Of a stretch of DNA of 14,072 nucleotides, positions 6,841 through 12,811 are shown one piece after another; position 1 is the first letter of the stretch; each line of letters begins with the position of its first letter. The translations under genes were made by a program, and so were the position numbers. The notes below the pieces were generated by a model, which saw only the letters and a list, made by a program, of their open reading frames with translations, was not told the DNA's origin and searched no databases. The DNA is from Dehalococcoidia bacterium (GTDB lineage: Bacteria; Chloroflexota; Dehalococcoidia; Lucifugimonadales; JAGWBF01): the NCBI GenBank assembly GCA_021296015.1, contig JAGWBG010000005.1, positions 7,404 to 21,475 of the forward strand, read 5' to 3'.

Positions 6841-6945
6841 ATCATACCCGCTTTCGCGGGTATCCATCATCTCAAAGTCTCTGGACTCCCGCTCTCCCGG
6901 CGAGTCATCGATGTTCGCGGGAGTGACGGTGGGATGGTGATGTAA
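6841..6945. repeat. Dispersed-type hairpin repeat
   Basis: ATACCCGC-TTTC-GCGGGTAT (6845-6864) is a perfect 8-bp hairpin. ACTCCCGC (6886-6893) and GCGGGAGT (6917-6924) form a second 8-bp inverted repeat with 23 nt between. Both have the (A/G)xxCCCGC...GCGGG core typical of short intergenic repeats spread through many bacterial genomes. The hairpin in the element at 1702-1722 is a similar kind of sequence but not identical. There is no coding content. It lies between the crotonase and FmdB promoter regions. Confidence 0.5.
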
Positions 6946-6960
6946 ATGTCGGCTAATTCG

Positions 6961-6990
6961 TTGACAGGAATCATGTCAGAATGATAAATT
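6961..6990 (+). promoter_or_regulatory. Promoter of the fmdB-like/dtd operon
   Basis: TTGACA (6961-6966) is a perfect -35 hexamer, followed after 18 nt by TAAATT (6985-6990). Transcription would start near 6997, giving a leader of about 65 nt. The leader holds a hairpin, GCAG-c-CCTC / GAGG-a-CTGC (7004-7024), with one mismatch and an AAC loop. Confidence 0.55.
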
Positions 6991-7061
6991 CTATACTAAG
7001 CTGGCAGCCCTCAACGAGGACTGCTAAAATGATGCAAAGACCAGATACCAGGAGGGCCAAC

Positions 7062-7361
7062 TTGCCAACTTACGATTATCAATGCTCCGACTGTGGGCAC
7101 GTGTTCGAGTTGAAGCAGAGCTTCGACTCGGAGCCTCTGGGGACCTGCCCCCACTGCGAAGGCATTGCCAGACGCAAATTCCACGCTGTTCCCATCATAT
7201 ACAAGGGAACGGGATTTTATACTACCGACTATAAAAACACCGGCTATAGCGGCGTTTCTAAAAGTGAGAATGAGGAAAACGGCTCAAAGGAGAAAGCCAA
7301 GACTGCCAAGGCGAGCGCCGATAGCTCATCCGACAAGTCGGAGGCTGCCAAGGAGGCGTAA
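7062..7361 (+). CDS. FmdB-family zinc-ribbon protein
   Basis: Small 99-aa protein with the FmdB-type putative regulatory zinc ribbon at the N-terminus: PTYDYQCSDCGHVFE followed by CPHC, giving four zinc ligands Cys8, Cys11, Cys29 and Cys32. The domain ends near residue 65. The tail (about 66-99) is low-complexity, rich in Lys, Ser, Glu and Ala, and probably disordered. The family name comes from a gene near formamidase; the molecular role is not established. The start is TTG 7062, because AGGAGG (7050-7055) is 6 nt upstream and family members begin MPxYxYxC. In-frame ATGs at 7029 and 7032 would add a family-atypical extension. The stop codon lies 6 bp before the dtd start, so the two genes form an operon. 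Confidence 0.88.
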   Translation: MPTYDYQCSDCGHVFELKQSFDSEPLGTCPHCEGIARRKFHAVPIIYKGTGFYTTDYKNTGYSGVSKSENEENGSKEKAKTAKASADSSSDKSEAAKEA

Positions 7362-7367
7362 CGGGCT

Positions 7368-7832
7368 TTGCGAGCTCTTATCCAGCGAGTGGCAGAGGCT
7401 TCCGTATCGGTAGACGGTGATGAGGTAGGCAGAACGGGGAAGGGGCTGGTCGTTCTGTTGAGTGTATCCAGAGAGGATGGTGAGGAGGATGCCCGCTATC
7501 TGGTGGATAAGACGGTAAACCTCAGAATCTTCCCAGCCCTCGAGGACAGATTTAATTGCTCCGCCCTGGATACGGGGGCGGAGCTTCTTGTTATCAGCCA
7601 GTTCACCCTGCACGCCGACACCCGCAGGGGCAGGCGCCCCGACTTTACCCAATCCGCACAGCCCGATGATGCCAGGAGGCTATACGAGACAGCCGTCCGA
7701 CTTTTCCGGGATACGGGCCTGCGGGTGGAGACGGGGCGCTTCCGGGAGCACATGCTGGTGAACATCCGGAACGATGGCCCCGTGACCATTATGATTGACA
7801 GCGCCGACAGGTCCCGGCCAAGACGGGGCTAA
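7368..7832 (+). CDS. dtd: D-aminoacyl-tRNA deacylase
   Basis: This 154-aa enzyme is of the usual DTD length. It hydrolyses D-amino acids, and glycine mischarged on tRNA(Ala), from tRNA, so it keeps D-residues out of proteins. It begins MRALIQRVAEASVSVDG like the family. The two signature motifs are present: SQFTL (77-81) and NDGPVT (135-140), which supplies the cross-subunit Gly-cisPro (Gly137-Pro138). The start is TTG 7368, preceded by AGGAGG (7351-7356) that lies inside the end of the fmdB-like gene, suggesting translational coupling. Its stop codon TAA overlaps, on the opposite strand, the TAG of the DinB-fold gene; the two genes share 4 bp (7829-7832). The last about 10 residues are a basic tail beyond the core fold. 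Confidence 0.95.
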   Translation: MRALIQRVAEASVSVDGDEVGRTGKGLVVLLSVSREDGEEDARYLVDKTVNLRIFPALEDRFNCSALDTGAELLVISQFTLHADTRRGRRPDFTQSAQPDDARRLYETAVRLFRDTGLRVETGRFREHMLVNIRNDGPVTIMIDSADRSRPRRG

Positions 7833-8356
7833 ACGTGCCAGCCCATGCCCCGGTACAATCCCCGCAGGTAGGCAATCTGGCCGCCGTGGGCTACTATATC
7901 CCATGTCATCTGGCCCAAGGCAGCGGCAGTGGTGCGGAGGGGGCTGTTGGGGGGCCAGACGACCTGGTGTTCCATATCTTCGAGGGTCAGGGAGTCCAGG
8001 TACTCCCTGGCGGCGTCCCTGACCGCTTGGTGGTAACCCAGCAACACTTCCCGGGTCGGGGGATTCCAAGCCGCTACCTGCTCGGCTGTCCAGCCCACGC
8101 CGCGGTCGTTGGCGTCCACCGCCATGCCGTACTTTTCGGACCATCCTTCGGTAATCCAGATCTGGGGCAAACCCCGAAGGCCGGTGTGGATGAAGGTGTC
8201 CATCACACGGTTCAAATGCCATATCAGCCAGGCGATGGAGTTGCACTGCTCGGCTGGTATCCGGGCCAGGGTCTCGTCGTCCAGTCCCTCCAAGGCGGAG
8301 TCTATCATTACCCAGTTGCGCTCTAGGGCGGTACGAGGAGCGTCTATGGCTGGCAT
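7829..8356 (-). CDS. DinB-fold protein (DinB/DUF664-like)
   Basis: This 175-aa four-helix protein is of the DinB/YfiT type, a superfamily that includes metal-dependent thiol transferases (bacillithiol and mycothiol S-transferases). NSIAWLIWHLNR gives the first His ligand (His47). AHGGQIAYLRG supplies a second (His157). The third position, usually His four residues before this one (HxxxH), is Asp153 here, so the metal site is unusual or lost. The start ATG 8356 overlaps the nadC stop as TGATG, and AGGAGGT lies just upstream inside nadC, so it is translationally coupled to nadC. It is a paralogue of the partial gene at 13595-14072, which keeps the HxxxH. The actual substrate is unknown. Confidence 0.8.
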   Translation of the reverse strand: MPAIDAPRTALERNWVMIDSALEGLDDETLARIPAEQCNSIAWLIWHLNRVMDTFIHTGLRGLPQIWITEGWSEKYGMAVDANDRGVGWTAEQVAAWNPPTREVLLGYHQAVRDAAREYLDSLTLEDMEHQVVWPPNSPLRTTAAALGQMTWDIVAHGGQIAYLRGLYRGMGWHV

Positions 8357-9222
8357 CAGCCGACCTCCTGGTTGAACTCCAAGTCCAGGCTTATATCCAG
8401 GGCCTTCACCGAGTGGGTCAGACCACCGATGGATATGAGGTCAACCCCTGTCTCCGCGACCGCCCTCGCCGTCTCCAAGTTGATGCCCCCGGATGCCTCC
8501 AGTATGGCGCGCCCGTTGACCATCTCCACCCCTTGCCGCATGGTATCCAGGGACATGTTGTCCAGCATGATTATGTGTGCCCCGGCCTCCAGCGCCTCCC
8601 CTAGTTCTTCCAGATTGGTGACCTCTACCTCCACCTTGACGGTGTGGGATGCCCTCTCCAGGGCCAGCAGCACCGTCTCCTTCAGGTTGAGGCCCCGGGA
8701 GCGCAGGGCGGCGATGTGATTGTCCTTAATCAGGATTCCGTCGGCCAGGTTCATCCGGTGGTTCGCACCTCCACCGGCCCTGACGGCGTACTTGTCCAGG
8801 TATCTCAGCCCGGGGACGGTCTTGCGAGTGTCTACAATCTTCGACTTGAGGCCCTCCACCGCTTTTACGTAGCGAGCGGTGTCGGTGGCGATACCGCTCA
8901 TGCGTTGCAGGAAGTTGAGGGCGGGCCGCTCTGCTCGGAGGATGCTTGCCGCGCTGCCCTCCACCCGCGCGATGGAGTCGCCCGGCACCAGGGAGGCCCC
9001 ATCTTCCATCAGGGCCTCCCCACATAGCCGCGGGTCCACCCGGCGGAAAACAGCCAGGGACACGTCCACACCTGCCAGGACGCCAACGGACTTGGCCCGG
9101 ACGAGGCCAACCCCTTTCAGATTGTGGGGTATGAGGCTATGGGTGGTAGGGTCGCTGAAGGTCTGGTCTTCGGCCAGGGCCTGGTCTATCAGATTTTGTA
9201 CTTCAGGAGTCAGGTGAATCAC
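8356..9222 (-). CDS. nadC: Nicotinate-nucleotide pyrophosphorylase (carboxylating)
   Basis: Quinolinate phosphoribosyltransferase, 288 aa, the normal length. It makes nicotinate mononucleotide from quinolinate and PRPP, the step joining the de novo branch to NAD synthesis. Diagnostic segments are RAERPALNFLQRMSGIAT (97-114), DTRKTVPGLRYLDKYAVRAG (131-150), GGANHRMNLADGILIKDNHI (151-170), VEVEV, a glycine-rich ILEASGGIN and DLISIGGLTHS near the end. The Arg, Lys and His residues of the substrate pocket look intact. The start is GTG 9222 with only a weak G-rich site upstream. It lies 13 bp after the VOC gene, and its stop overlaps the DinB-fold start, so it is the middle gene of a three-gene operon. 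No nadA or nadB is in the window. Confidence 0.97.
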   Translation of the reverse strand: MIHLTPEVQNLIDQALAEDQTFSDPTTHSLIPHNLKGVGLVRAKSVGVLAGVDVSLAVFRRVDPRLCGEALMEDGASLVPGDSIARVEGSAASILRAERPALNFLQRMSGIATDTARYVKAVEGLKSKIVDTRKTVPGLRYLDKYAVRAGGGANHRMNLADGILIKDNHIAALRSRGLNLKETVLLALERASHTVKVEVEVTNLEELGEALEAGAHIIMLDNMSLDTMRQGVEMVNGRAILEASGGINLETARAVAETGVDLISIGGLTHSVKALDISLDLEFNQEVG

Positions 9223-9235
9223 TATGTAGCCCCCG

Positions 9236-9712
9236 CTAGGTCGCCTTCGCTTCGACGGGCTCCTCCTCCAGGCTCATGGGGAATTTGCCCATGAATACCC
9301 TGTCTCCGGCGGGCCACTGCTCTCTGGGTATCTCGTAGTACACCTCGTTGCCGTTGCCGTCCGGGTCGCGGAAATAGACGCCCAGGGAGATGCCGTGGTC
9401 GGAAATCTTTTCAATCTTTACTTCCTTTTCCTTGAGCCTTTTGTATAGCTCTTTCAGGTCCTCGAAGGTATCCATCCGCCATGCGACGTGGTTGAGTCCC
9501 ACCTGGTTTTCCTCTCGCCCGCGTGCGTCTGGGCCCAGGTGCATCAGTGCGATTTCGTGGGCCTGTTCAAGGTCTGCCGACATGAAGACAGCCTGTCCCG
9601 GCCTGCGCTCGTAGGTGTGCAAGCCCAGCACGTCGGCGTAAAACTTCTCCGAGCGCTCCGCGTCCCTCACGTACAGGTTCACGTGCCCCAGATATTTCGG
9701 CTTGTAAGTCAT
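9236..9712 (-). CDS. VOC-family protein (catechol 2,3-dioxygenase-like)
   Basis: This 158-aa VOC-fold protein has the likely metal ligands His10 (LGHVNLYV), His75 (VGLNHVAW) and Glu123 (GNEVYYE). The spacing and the DHGISLGVYFRDPDGN strand resemble one-module extradiol-dioxygenase-like proteins, so a metal-dependent oxygenase or glyoxalase-type activity is plausible. The frame is open much further upstream (to 10147), but ATG 9712 has a strong AGGAGG (within 9719-9727) and the family-typical first strand follows directly. The residues upstream overlap gatC and are spurious. It is first in the operon with nadC and the DinB-fold gene, driven by the leftward promoter at 9744-9752. It is related to the VOC protein at 371-832. 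The substrate is unknown. Confidence 0.88.
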   Translation of the reverse strand: MTYKPKYLGHVNLYVRDAERSEKFYADVLGLHTYERRPGQAVFMSADLEQAHEIALMHLGPDARGREENQVGLNHVAWRMDTFEDLKELYKRLKEKEVKIEKISDHGISLGVYFRDPDGNGNEVYYEIPREQWPAGDRVFMGKFPMSLEEEPVEAKAT

Positions 9713-9731
9713 CTCACAGCCTCCTCCTTTC

Positions 9732-9772
9732 GGCATTGGGCTAATGATAGCACGTTTTGTTCGGGCAATGCC
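9732..9772. promoter_or_regulatory. Inverted repeat GGCATTG-N27-CAATGCC around the leftward promoter
   Basis: GGCATTG (9732-9738) and its exact reverse complement CAATGCC (9766-9772) flank the extended -10 (9744-9752) of the VOC-nadC-DinB operon. The half-sites are three helical turns apart or slightly more (34 bp start to start), which suits a dimeric regulator or two half-site binding. It could also form a large RNA hairpin. A regulator is not known. Confidence 0.35.
9744..9752 (-). promoter_or_regulatory. Extended -10 promoter for the VOC-nadC-DinB operon
   Basis: On the minus strand this reads TGCTATCAT, an extended -10 (TGn) with hexamer TATCAT. No strong -35 is seen. It would start transcription near 9737, about 25 nt before the VOC ATG at 9712. 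Confidence 0.5.
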
Positions 9773-9788
9773 AGCGCTCAAGCCCGAA

Positions 9789-9817
9789 TTGAGATGACTC
9801 ACCTTTTTTGCTACACT
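9789..9817 (+). promoter_or_regulatory. Promoter of gatC-gatA
   Basis: TTGAGA (9789-9794), a 17-nt spacer and TACACT (9812-9817) make a good housekeeping promoter. The predicted start near 9824 gives a leader of about 26 nt with a G/A-rich ribosome site (GAGGGAGGG, about 9832-9840) before ATG 9850. It is divergent from the leftward VOC promoter in the same 137-bp gap. Confidence 0.55.
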
Positions 9818-9849
9818 GGCCCAAATCAGACGAGGGAGGGTGCGCTGAG

Positions 9850-10140
9850 ATGGCCCTTGGTCGAGAAGAGGTACAGGATATAGCTGCCCTGTGTCGCATA
9901 GGCATGACCGACGAGGACCTGAACGTGATGCCGGAGCAGCTTTCCCATGTCCTGGAGATGTTCCAGACCCTTCAAGAGCTGGACACGGAGAATGTGGCGC
10001 CCACGGGACATTCGGTCTCCGTGGATACGGTGATGCGTGCAGATGAGTCCCATCCCTCCGCTTCCCCGGAGAACGTCCTTGCCAACGCTCCACAACGGGA
10101 CGGGGACCTGTTCCGGGTGAAAGTGGTCCTCGAGGAGTAG
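9850..10140 (+). CDS. gatC: Asp/Glu-tRNA amidotransferase subunit C
   Basis: This 96-aa GatC has the family-typical length. It stabilises the GatCAB complex that converts Glu-tRNA(Gln) or Asp-tRNA(Asn) to the Gln/Asn forms. Visible hallmarks are EEVQDIAALCRIGMTDEDL at the N-terminus, the amphipathic helix with LSHVLEMFQTLQELDTENVAPTGHS (about 32-55) and the conserved tail RADE.......ENVLANAPQRDGDLFRVKVVLE (62-95). The frame extends upstream to 9808, but ATG 9850 fits the family start and has the purine-rich site upstream. It precedes gatA by 6 bp, so the two are coexpressed. Confidence 0.95.
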   Translation: MALGREEVQDIAALCRIGMTDEDLNVMPEQLSHVLEMFQTLQELDTENVAPTGHSVSVDTVMRADESHPSASPENVLANAPQRDGDLFRVKVVLEE

Positions 10141-10146
10141 CTTGCA

Positions 10147-11607
10147 TTGACCGATCTGTACGACCTTACCATCGACGAGACCCGAGACCTCTTGAAGAAT
10201 GGAGAGATAAGCTCCACCGAGCTTACCCGGTCCTGCCTTGAACGCATCGGCTCGGTGGAGGAACGGGTGAAGGCATTCGTTACCGTCACCGGAGAGGCAG
10301 CCCTGGAGCAGGCCCGCCGTTCCAATTGTGGCACCCTCTCATCCGACCCTTCCATGCCCCTCAACGGCGTGCCCATGCAGATAAAGGACATCATGTGCAC
10401 CAGGGGCATACCGACCACCTGCTCATCCCGTATGCTGGAGGACTTTGTTCCCATATACGACGCCACGGCCGTTGAAAGGCTGTACTCCCAGGGCGCTGTG
10501 CTGCTGGGCAAAGGGAATATGGACGAGTTCGCCATGGGGTCCTCTACCGAGAACTCCGCATTCTTCCCCAGCCGGAACCCCTGGGACCTGGACAGGGTTC
10601 CCGGAGGCAGCAGCGGCGGTGGGGCAGCTGCCGTGGCGGCAGGGGAAGCCATCTATGCCCTGGGTTCCGATACCGGGGGCAGCGTGAGACAGCCCGCCTC
10701 CTTCTGTGGTGTCGTCGGTATGAAACCCACCTATGGGCTGGTGAGCCGATTTGGACTCATAGCCTATGCCTCCTCCCTGGACCAGATAGGCCCCATTACC
10801 AGGGATGTCACCGACTGCTCCCTGGTTCTCAACGCCATCGCCGGACATGACCCCAGAGACTCCAACTCCATACCGCACCATGTGCCCGACTACACAAGCG
10901 CCCTCACCGGAGACATAGCGGGCCTTCGTATCGGAGTCCCCAAAGAATACTTCGTGGAAGGCATGGATGATGGAGTGAGGGAGGCGCTGAGGAAGGCCAC
11001 GTCCGTGCTGGAAGGCCTGGGAGCCACCCTTGAAGAGGTCTCTCTGCCCAGCACACCCTACGCCCTGGCGTGCTACTACATTCTCGCCCTTTCGGAAAGC
11101 TCCGCAAACCTGGCGAGGTACGATGGGGTGAAGTACGGCTTCTCCTACCGCGACACGGACAATATGTGGGAGGCGATGGAAAAGACGCGACAGTATGGCT
11201 TTGGGGCTGAGGTGAAACGACGCATCATGCTGGGCACCTATGCCCTGTCCGCCGGCTATTACGATGCCTACTATCTGAAGGCCCAGAAGGTGCGGACCCT
11301 GATACGTCGCGAGTTCGAGGAGGTCATGGGGAGCTATGATGCGCTGGTGACACCCACCGCCCCCACGGTGGCCTTCCGGCTGGGAGAGAAGACCGAAGAC
11401 CCGGTGCAGATCTACTTGGGCGATGTCTACACCGTACCTGCCAACGTGGCCGGACTTCCGGCCATATCCATCCCATGTGGCATGTCCGACGGTCTCCCTG
11501 TAGGTATGCAGCTAATAGGGTCCCACCTGTCCGAGGGCGCTCTGCTCCGCATAGCCCACGCCTACGAGCAAGCCACCGATTGGCATAGCATGAGACCCCA
11601 GCTTTAG
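10147..11607 (+). CDS. gatA: Asp/Glu-tRNA amidotransferase subunit A
   Basis: This 486-aa GatA, full length, is the glutaminase subunit of GatCAB. It releases ammonia that is channelled to the GatB active site. The amidase-signature catalytic residues are all present: Lys80 (MQIKDIMCTRG), cis-Ser155 (GGSSGGGAAAVAAG) and nucleophile Ser179 (GSDTGGSVRQPASFCG). They match Lys79/Ser154/Ser178 of the S. aureus enzyme with a shift of one. The start is TTG 10147, with GAGGAG (10132-10137) inside the end of gatC. The ENVAPTG linker in GatC and the spacing point to a normal gatC-gatA operon. gatB is not adjacent, and a different gene pair follows instead, so gatB must lie elsewhere if the complex is functional. 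Confidence 0.97.
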   Translation: MTDLYDLTIDETRDLLKNGEISSTELTRSCLERIGSVEERVKAFVTVTGEAALEQARRSNCGTLSSDPSMPLNGVPMQIKDIMCTRGIPTTCSSRMLEDFVPIYDATAVERLYSQGAVLLGKGNMDEFAMGSSTENSAFFPSRNPWDLDRVPGGSSGGGAAAVAAGEAIYALGSDTGGSVRQPASFCGVVGMKPTYGLVSRFGLIAYASSLDQIGPITRDVTDCSLVLNAIAGHDPRDSNSIPHHVPDYTSALTGDIAGLRIGVPKEYFVEGMDDGVREALRKATSVLEGLGATLEEVSLPSTPYALACYYILALSESSANLARYDGVKYGFSYRDTDNMWEAMEKTRQYGFGAEVKRRIMLGTYALSAGYYDAYYLKAQKVRTLIRREFEEVMGSYDALVTPTAPTVAFRLGEKTEDPVQIYLGDVYTVPANVAGLPAISIPCGMSDGLPVGMQLIGSHLSEGALLRIAHAYEQATDWHSMRPQL

Positions 11608-11620
11608 CCCATTCCATCCC

Positions 11621-11649
11621 TTGACTAGGCTGAGAACGTATGTTAGCTT
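11621..11649 (+). promoter_or_regulatory. Possible promoter for the UGSC gene pair
   Basis: TTGACT (11621-11626), 17 nt, then TAGCTT (11644-11649). The -35 is good and the -10 poor. It would separate the UGSC unit from gatC-gatA; readthrough from gatA is the alternative, since no terminator is seen in the 85-bp gap. Confidence 0.3.
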
Positions 11650-11666
11650 AGGGCCACGCAACCCGA

Positions 11667-11687
11667 CTCCCTTATCCCCTTTGGGAG
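11667..11687 (+). promoter_or_regulatory. Hairpin overlapping the ribosome binding site
   Basis: CTCCC (11667-11671) can pair with GGGAG (11683-11687), the left half of the GGGAGGAG ribosome site of the 357-aa gene, leaving an 11-nt loop. This may lower translation of that gene. It is a short stem and may be chance. Confidence 0.25.
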
Positions 11688-11692
11688 GAGAT

Positions 11693-12766
11693 ATGACATC
11701 AGGTCTGAAAGACGTGGTACAGGCAGAGTGGGAAGACGTAGTGGAGGCCATCGAAAAGTGCTATGAGTTGGGGTGGACCGACGGTCTGCCCGTAGTGCCG
11801 CCCACTACGGAGCGAGTCCAGCAGTTCCTCGACTACGCCGACCGTCCGGCCAATGAGGTATTGGGAGCCGTGCCAGAGCGCCGGCGGGAGATAACGGTGG
11901 ACAAAGTGGCTGCCAACGCAGTGATGGCAGGCTGCCTGCCGGAGTACTTCCCGGTGGTACTGGCGGCTACTGAGGCCATGCTGGACCCGGTCTTCAACCT
12001 GATAGGCCCCTCCTCCAGCTTGGGCGGAGCCGGTATTCTAGCCGTCATCAATGGCCCCGTAATCCGGGAATTGGACATCAACTGCCGCAACAACCTCTTT
12101 GGCCCCGGGAACCGGGCTAACTCCACCATCGGAAGGTCCATCAGGCTGATACTGATGAACGCCTGCGCCTCCGTACCGGGCCTATTCGACCGGAGCATAT
12201 TGGGTCACCCGGGAAAGTTTAGCTACTGTATCGCCGAGAATGAGACGGAGACCCATTGGAACCCCCTCCACGTGGAGAGAGGCTTTCCCAGGGGCACAAG
12301 CGCTGTGACTGTATTCGCGTGCGAAGGCCCCCGGCAGGTGCGGGCGGCATCCAAGCCTGAGGCTATACTGACCTGCGTAGCCGACGTTGCCTCGTCCCTG
12401 GGCACCTCTATGGCTAACACAGGGTCTGTTGGAGACACCTCCGCCATATTGCGGCAGGGCCAGATAGCCATGGTGGTGGCCGGGACCAGCGACGTTTGGG
12501 ACGGGTGGAGCAAGGAAGATGTTCGCCAGTACCTTCAACCCAGGGTGCGCCGCCCTGTGGCTGACCTGAAGCGGGTGGAGGTAATTGAGGGCGACGTGGA
12601 GCCTGAGGATGAGGAGCGCTTCATCCCCCTGGTCCCGTCTGCCGACGACATCCTGGTAGTTTTTGGTGGTGGCCAGGAAGGACCAACCGCTGCCCTGATA
12701 CCAAGCTGGGGGGCAAAGGTGTCTTCCACCGCCGTTACCAAGGCAATCAGACCACCGGCCGGATAG
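11693..12766 (+). CDS. Protein of unknown function, partner of the UGSC selenoprotein
   Basis: This is a 357-aa soluble protein with no signal peptide or membrane segment. I do not recognise a named enzyme. Notable parts are an N-terminal helix leading to ELGWTDGLPVVPPTTERV (25-42), a central Gly/Asn-rich section (SSSLGGAGILAVINGP; NLFGPGNRANSTIGR) and a C-terminal strand-turn DDILVVFGGGQEGPTAALI. The GWTDGLPVVPPT pattern is familiar to me from proteins of environmental bacteria found next to UGSC genes, a recollection I cannot verify here. Cysteines occur in AGCLPEY and INCRNN but form no CxxC. ATG 11693 follows GGGAGGAG with a short spacer; a TTG at 11621 would add 24 unlikely residues. It lies 45 bp upstream of the UGSC gene on the same strand, so joint function is likely. 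Confidence 0.75.
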   Translation: MTSGLKDVVQAEWEDVVEAIEKCYELGWTDGLPVVPPTTERVQQFLDYADRPANEVLGAVPERRREITVDKVAANAVMAGCLPEYFPVVLAATEAMLDPVFNLIGPSSSLGGAGILAVINGPVIRELDINCRNNLFGPGNRANSTIGRSIRLILMNACASVPGLFDRSILGHPGKFSYCIAENETETHWNPLHVERGFPRGTSAVTVFACEGPRQVRAASKPEAILTCVADVASSLGTSMANTGSVGDTSAILRQGQIAMVVAGTSDVWDGWSKEDVRQYLQPRVRRPVADLKRVEVIEGDVEPEDEERFIPLVPSADDILVVFGGGQEGPTAALIPSWGAKVSSTAVTKAIRPPAG

Positions 12767-12811
12767 CGTACTATTGCACATTTACTCCAGGCCAGGTTAA
12801 GGAGGAAGTAT

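Noticed and set aside
6697..6870. N-terminal extension of the crotonase ORF (58 extra residues)
   Set aside because: A strong AGGAGG site and a family-typical start are at ATG 6696; the extra part overlaps the hairpin repeat and does not look like protein of this family.
9713..10147. N-terminal extension of the second VOC ORF (145 extra residues)
   Set aside because: It runs antisense through gatC and the promoter gap. ATG 9712 has a strong ribosome site and matches the VOC first strand.
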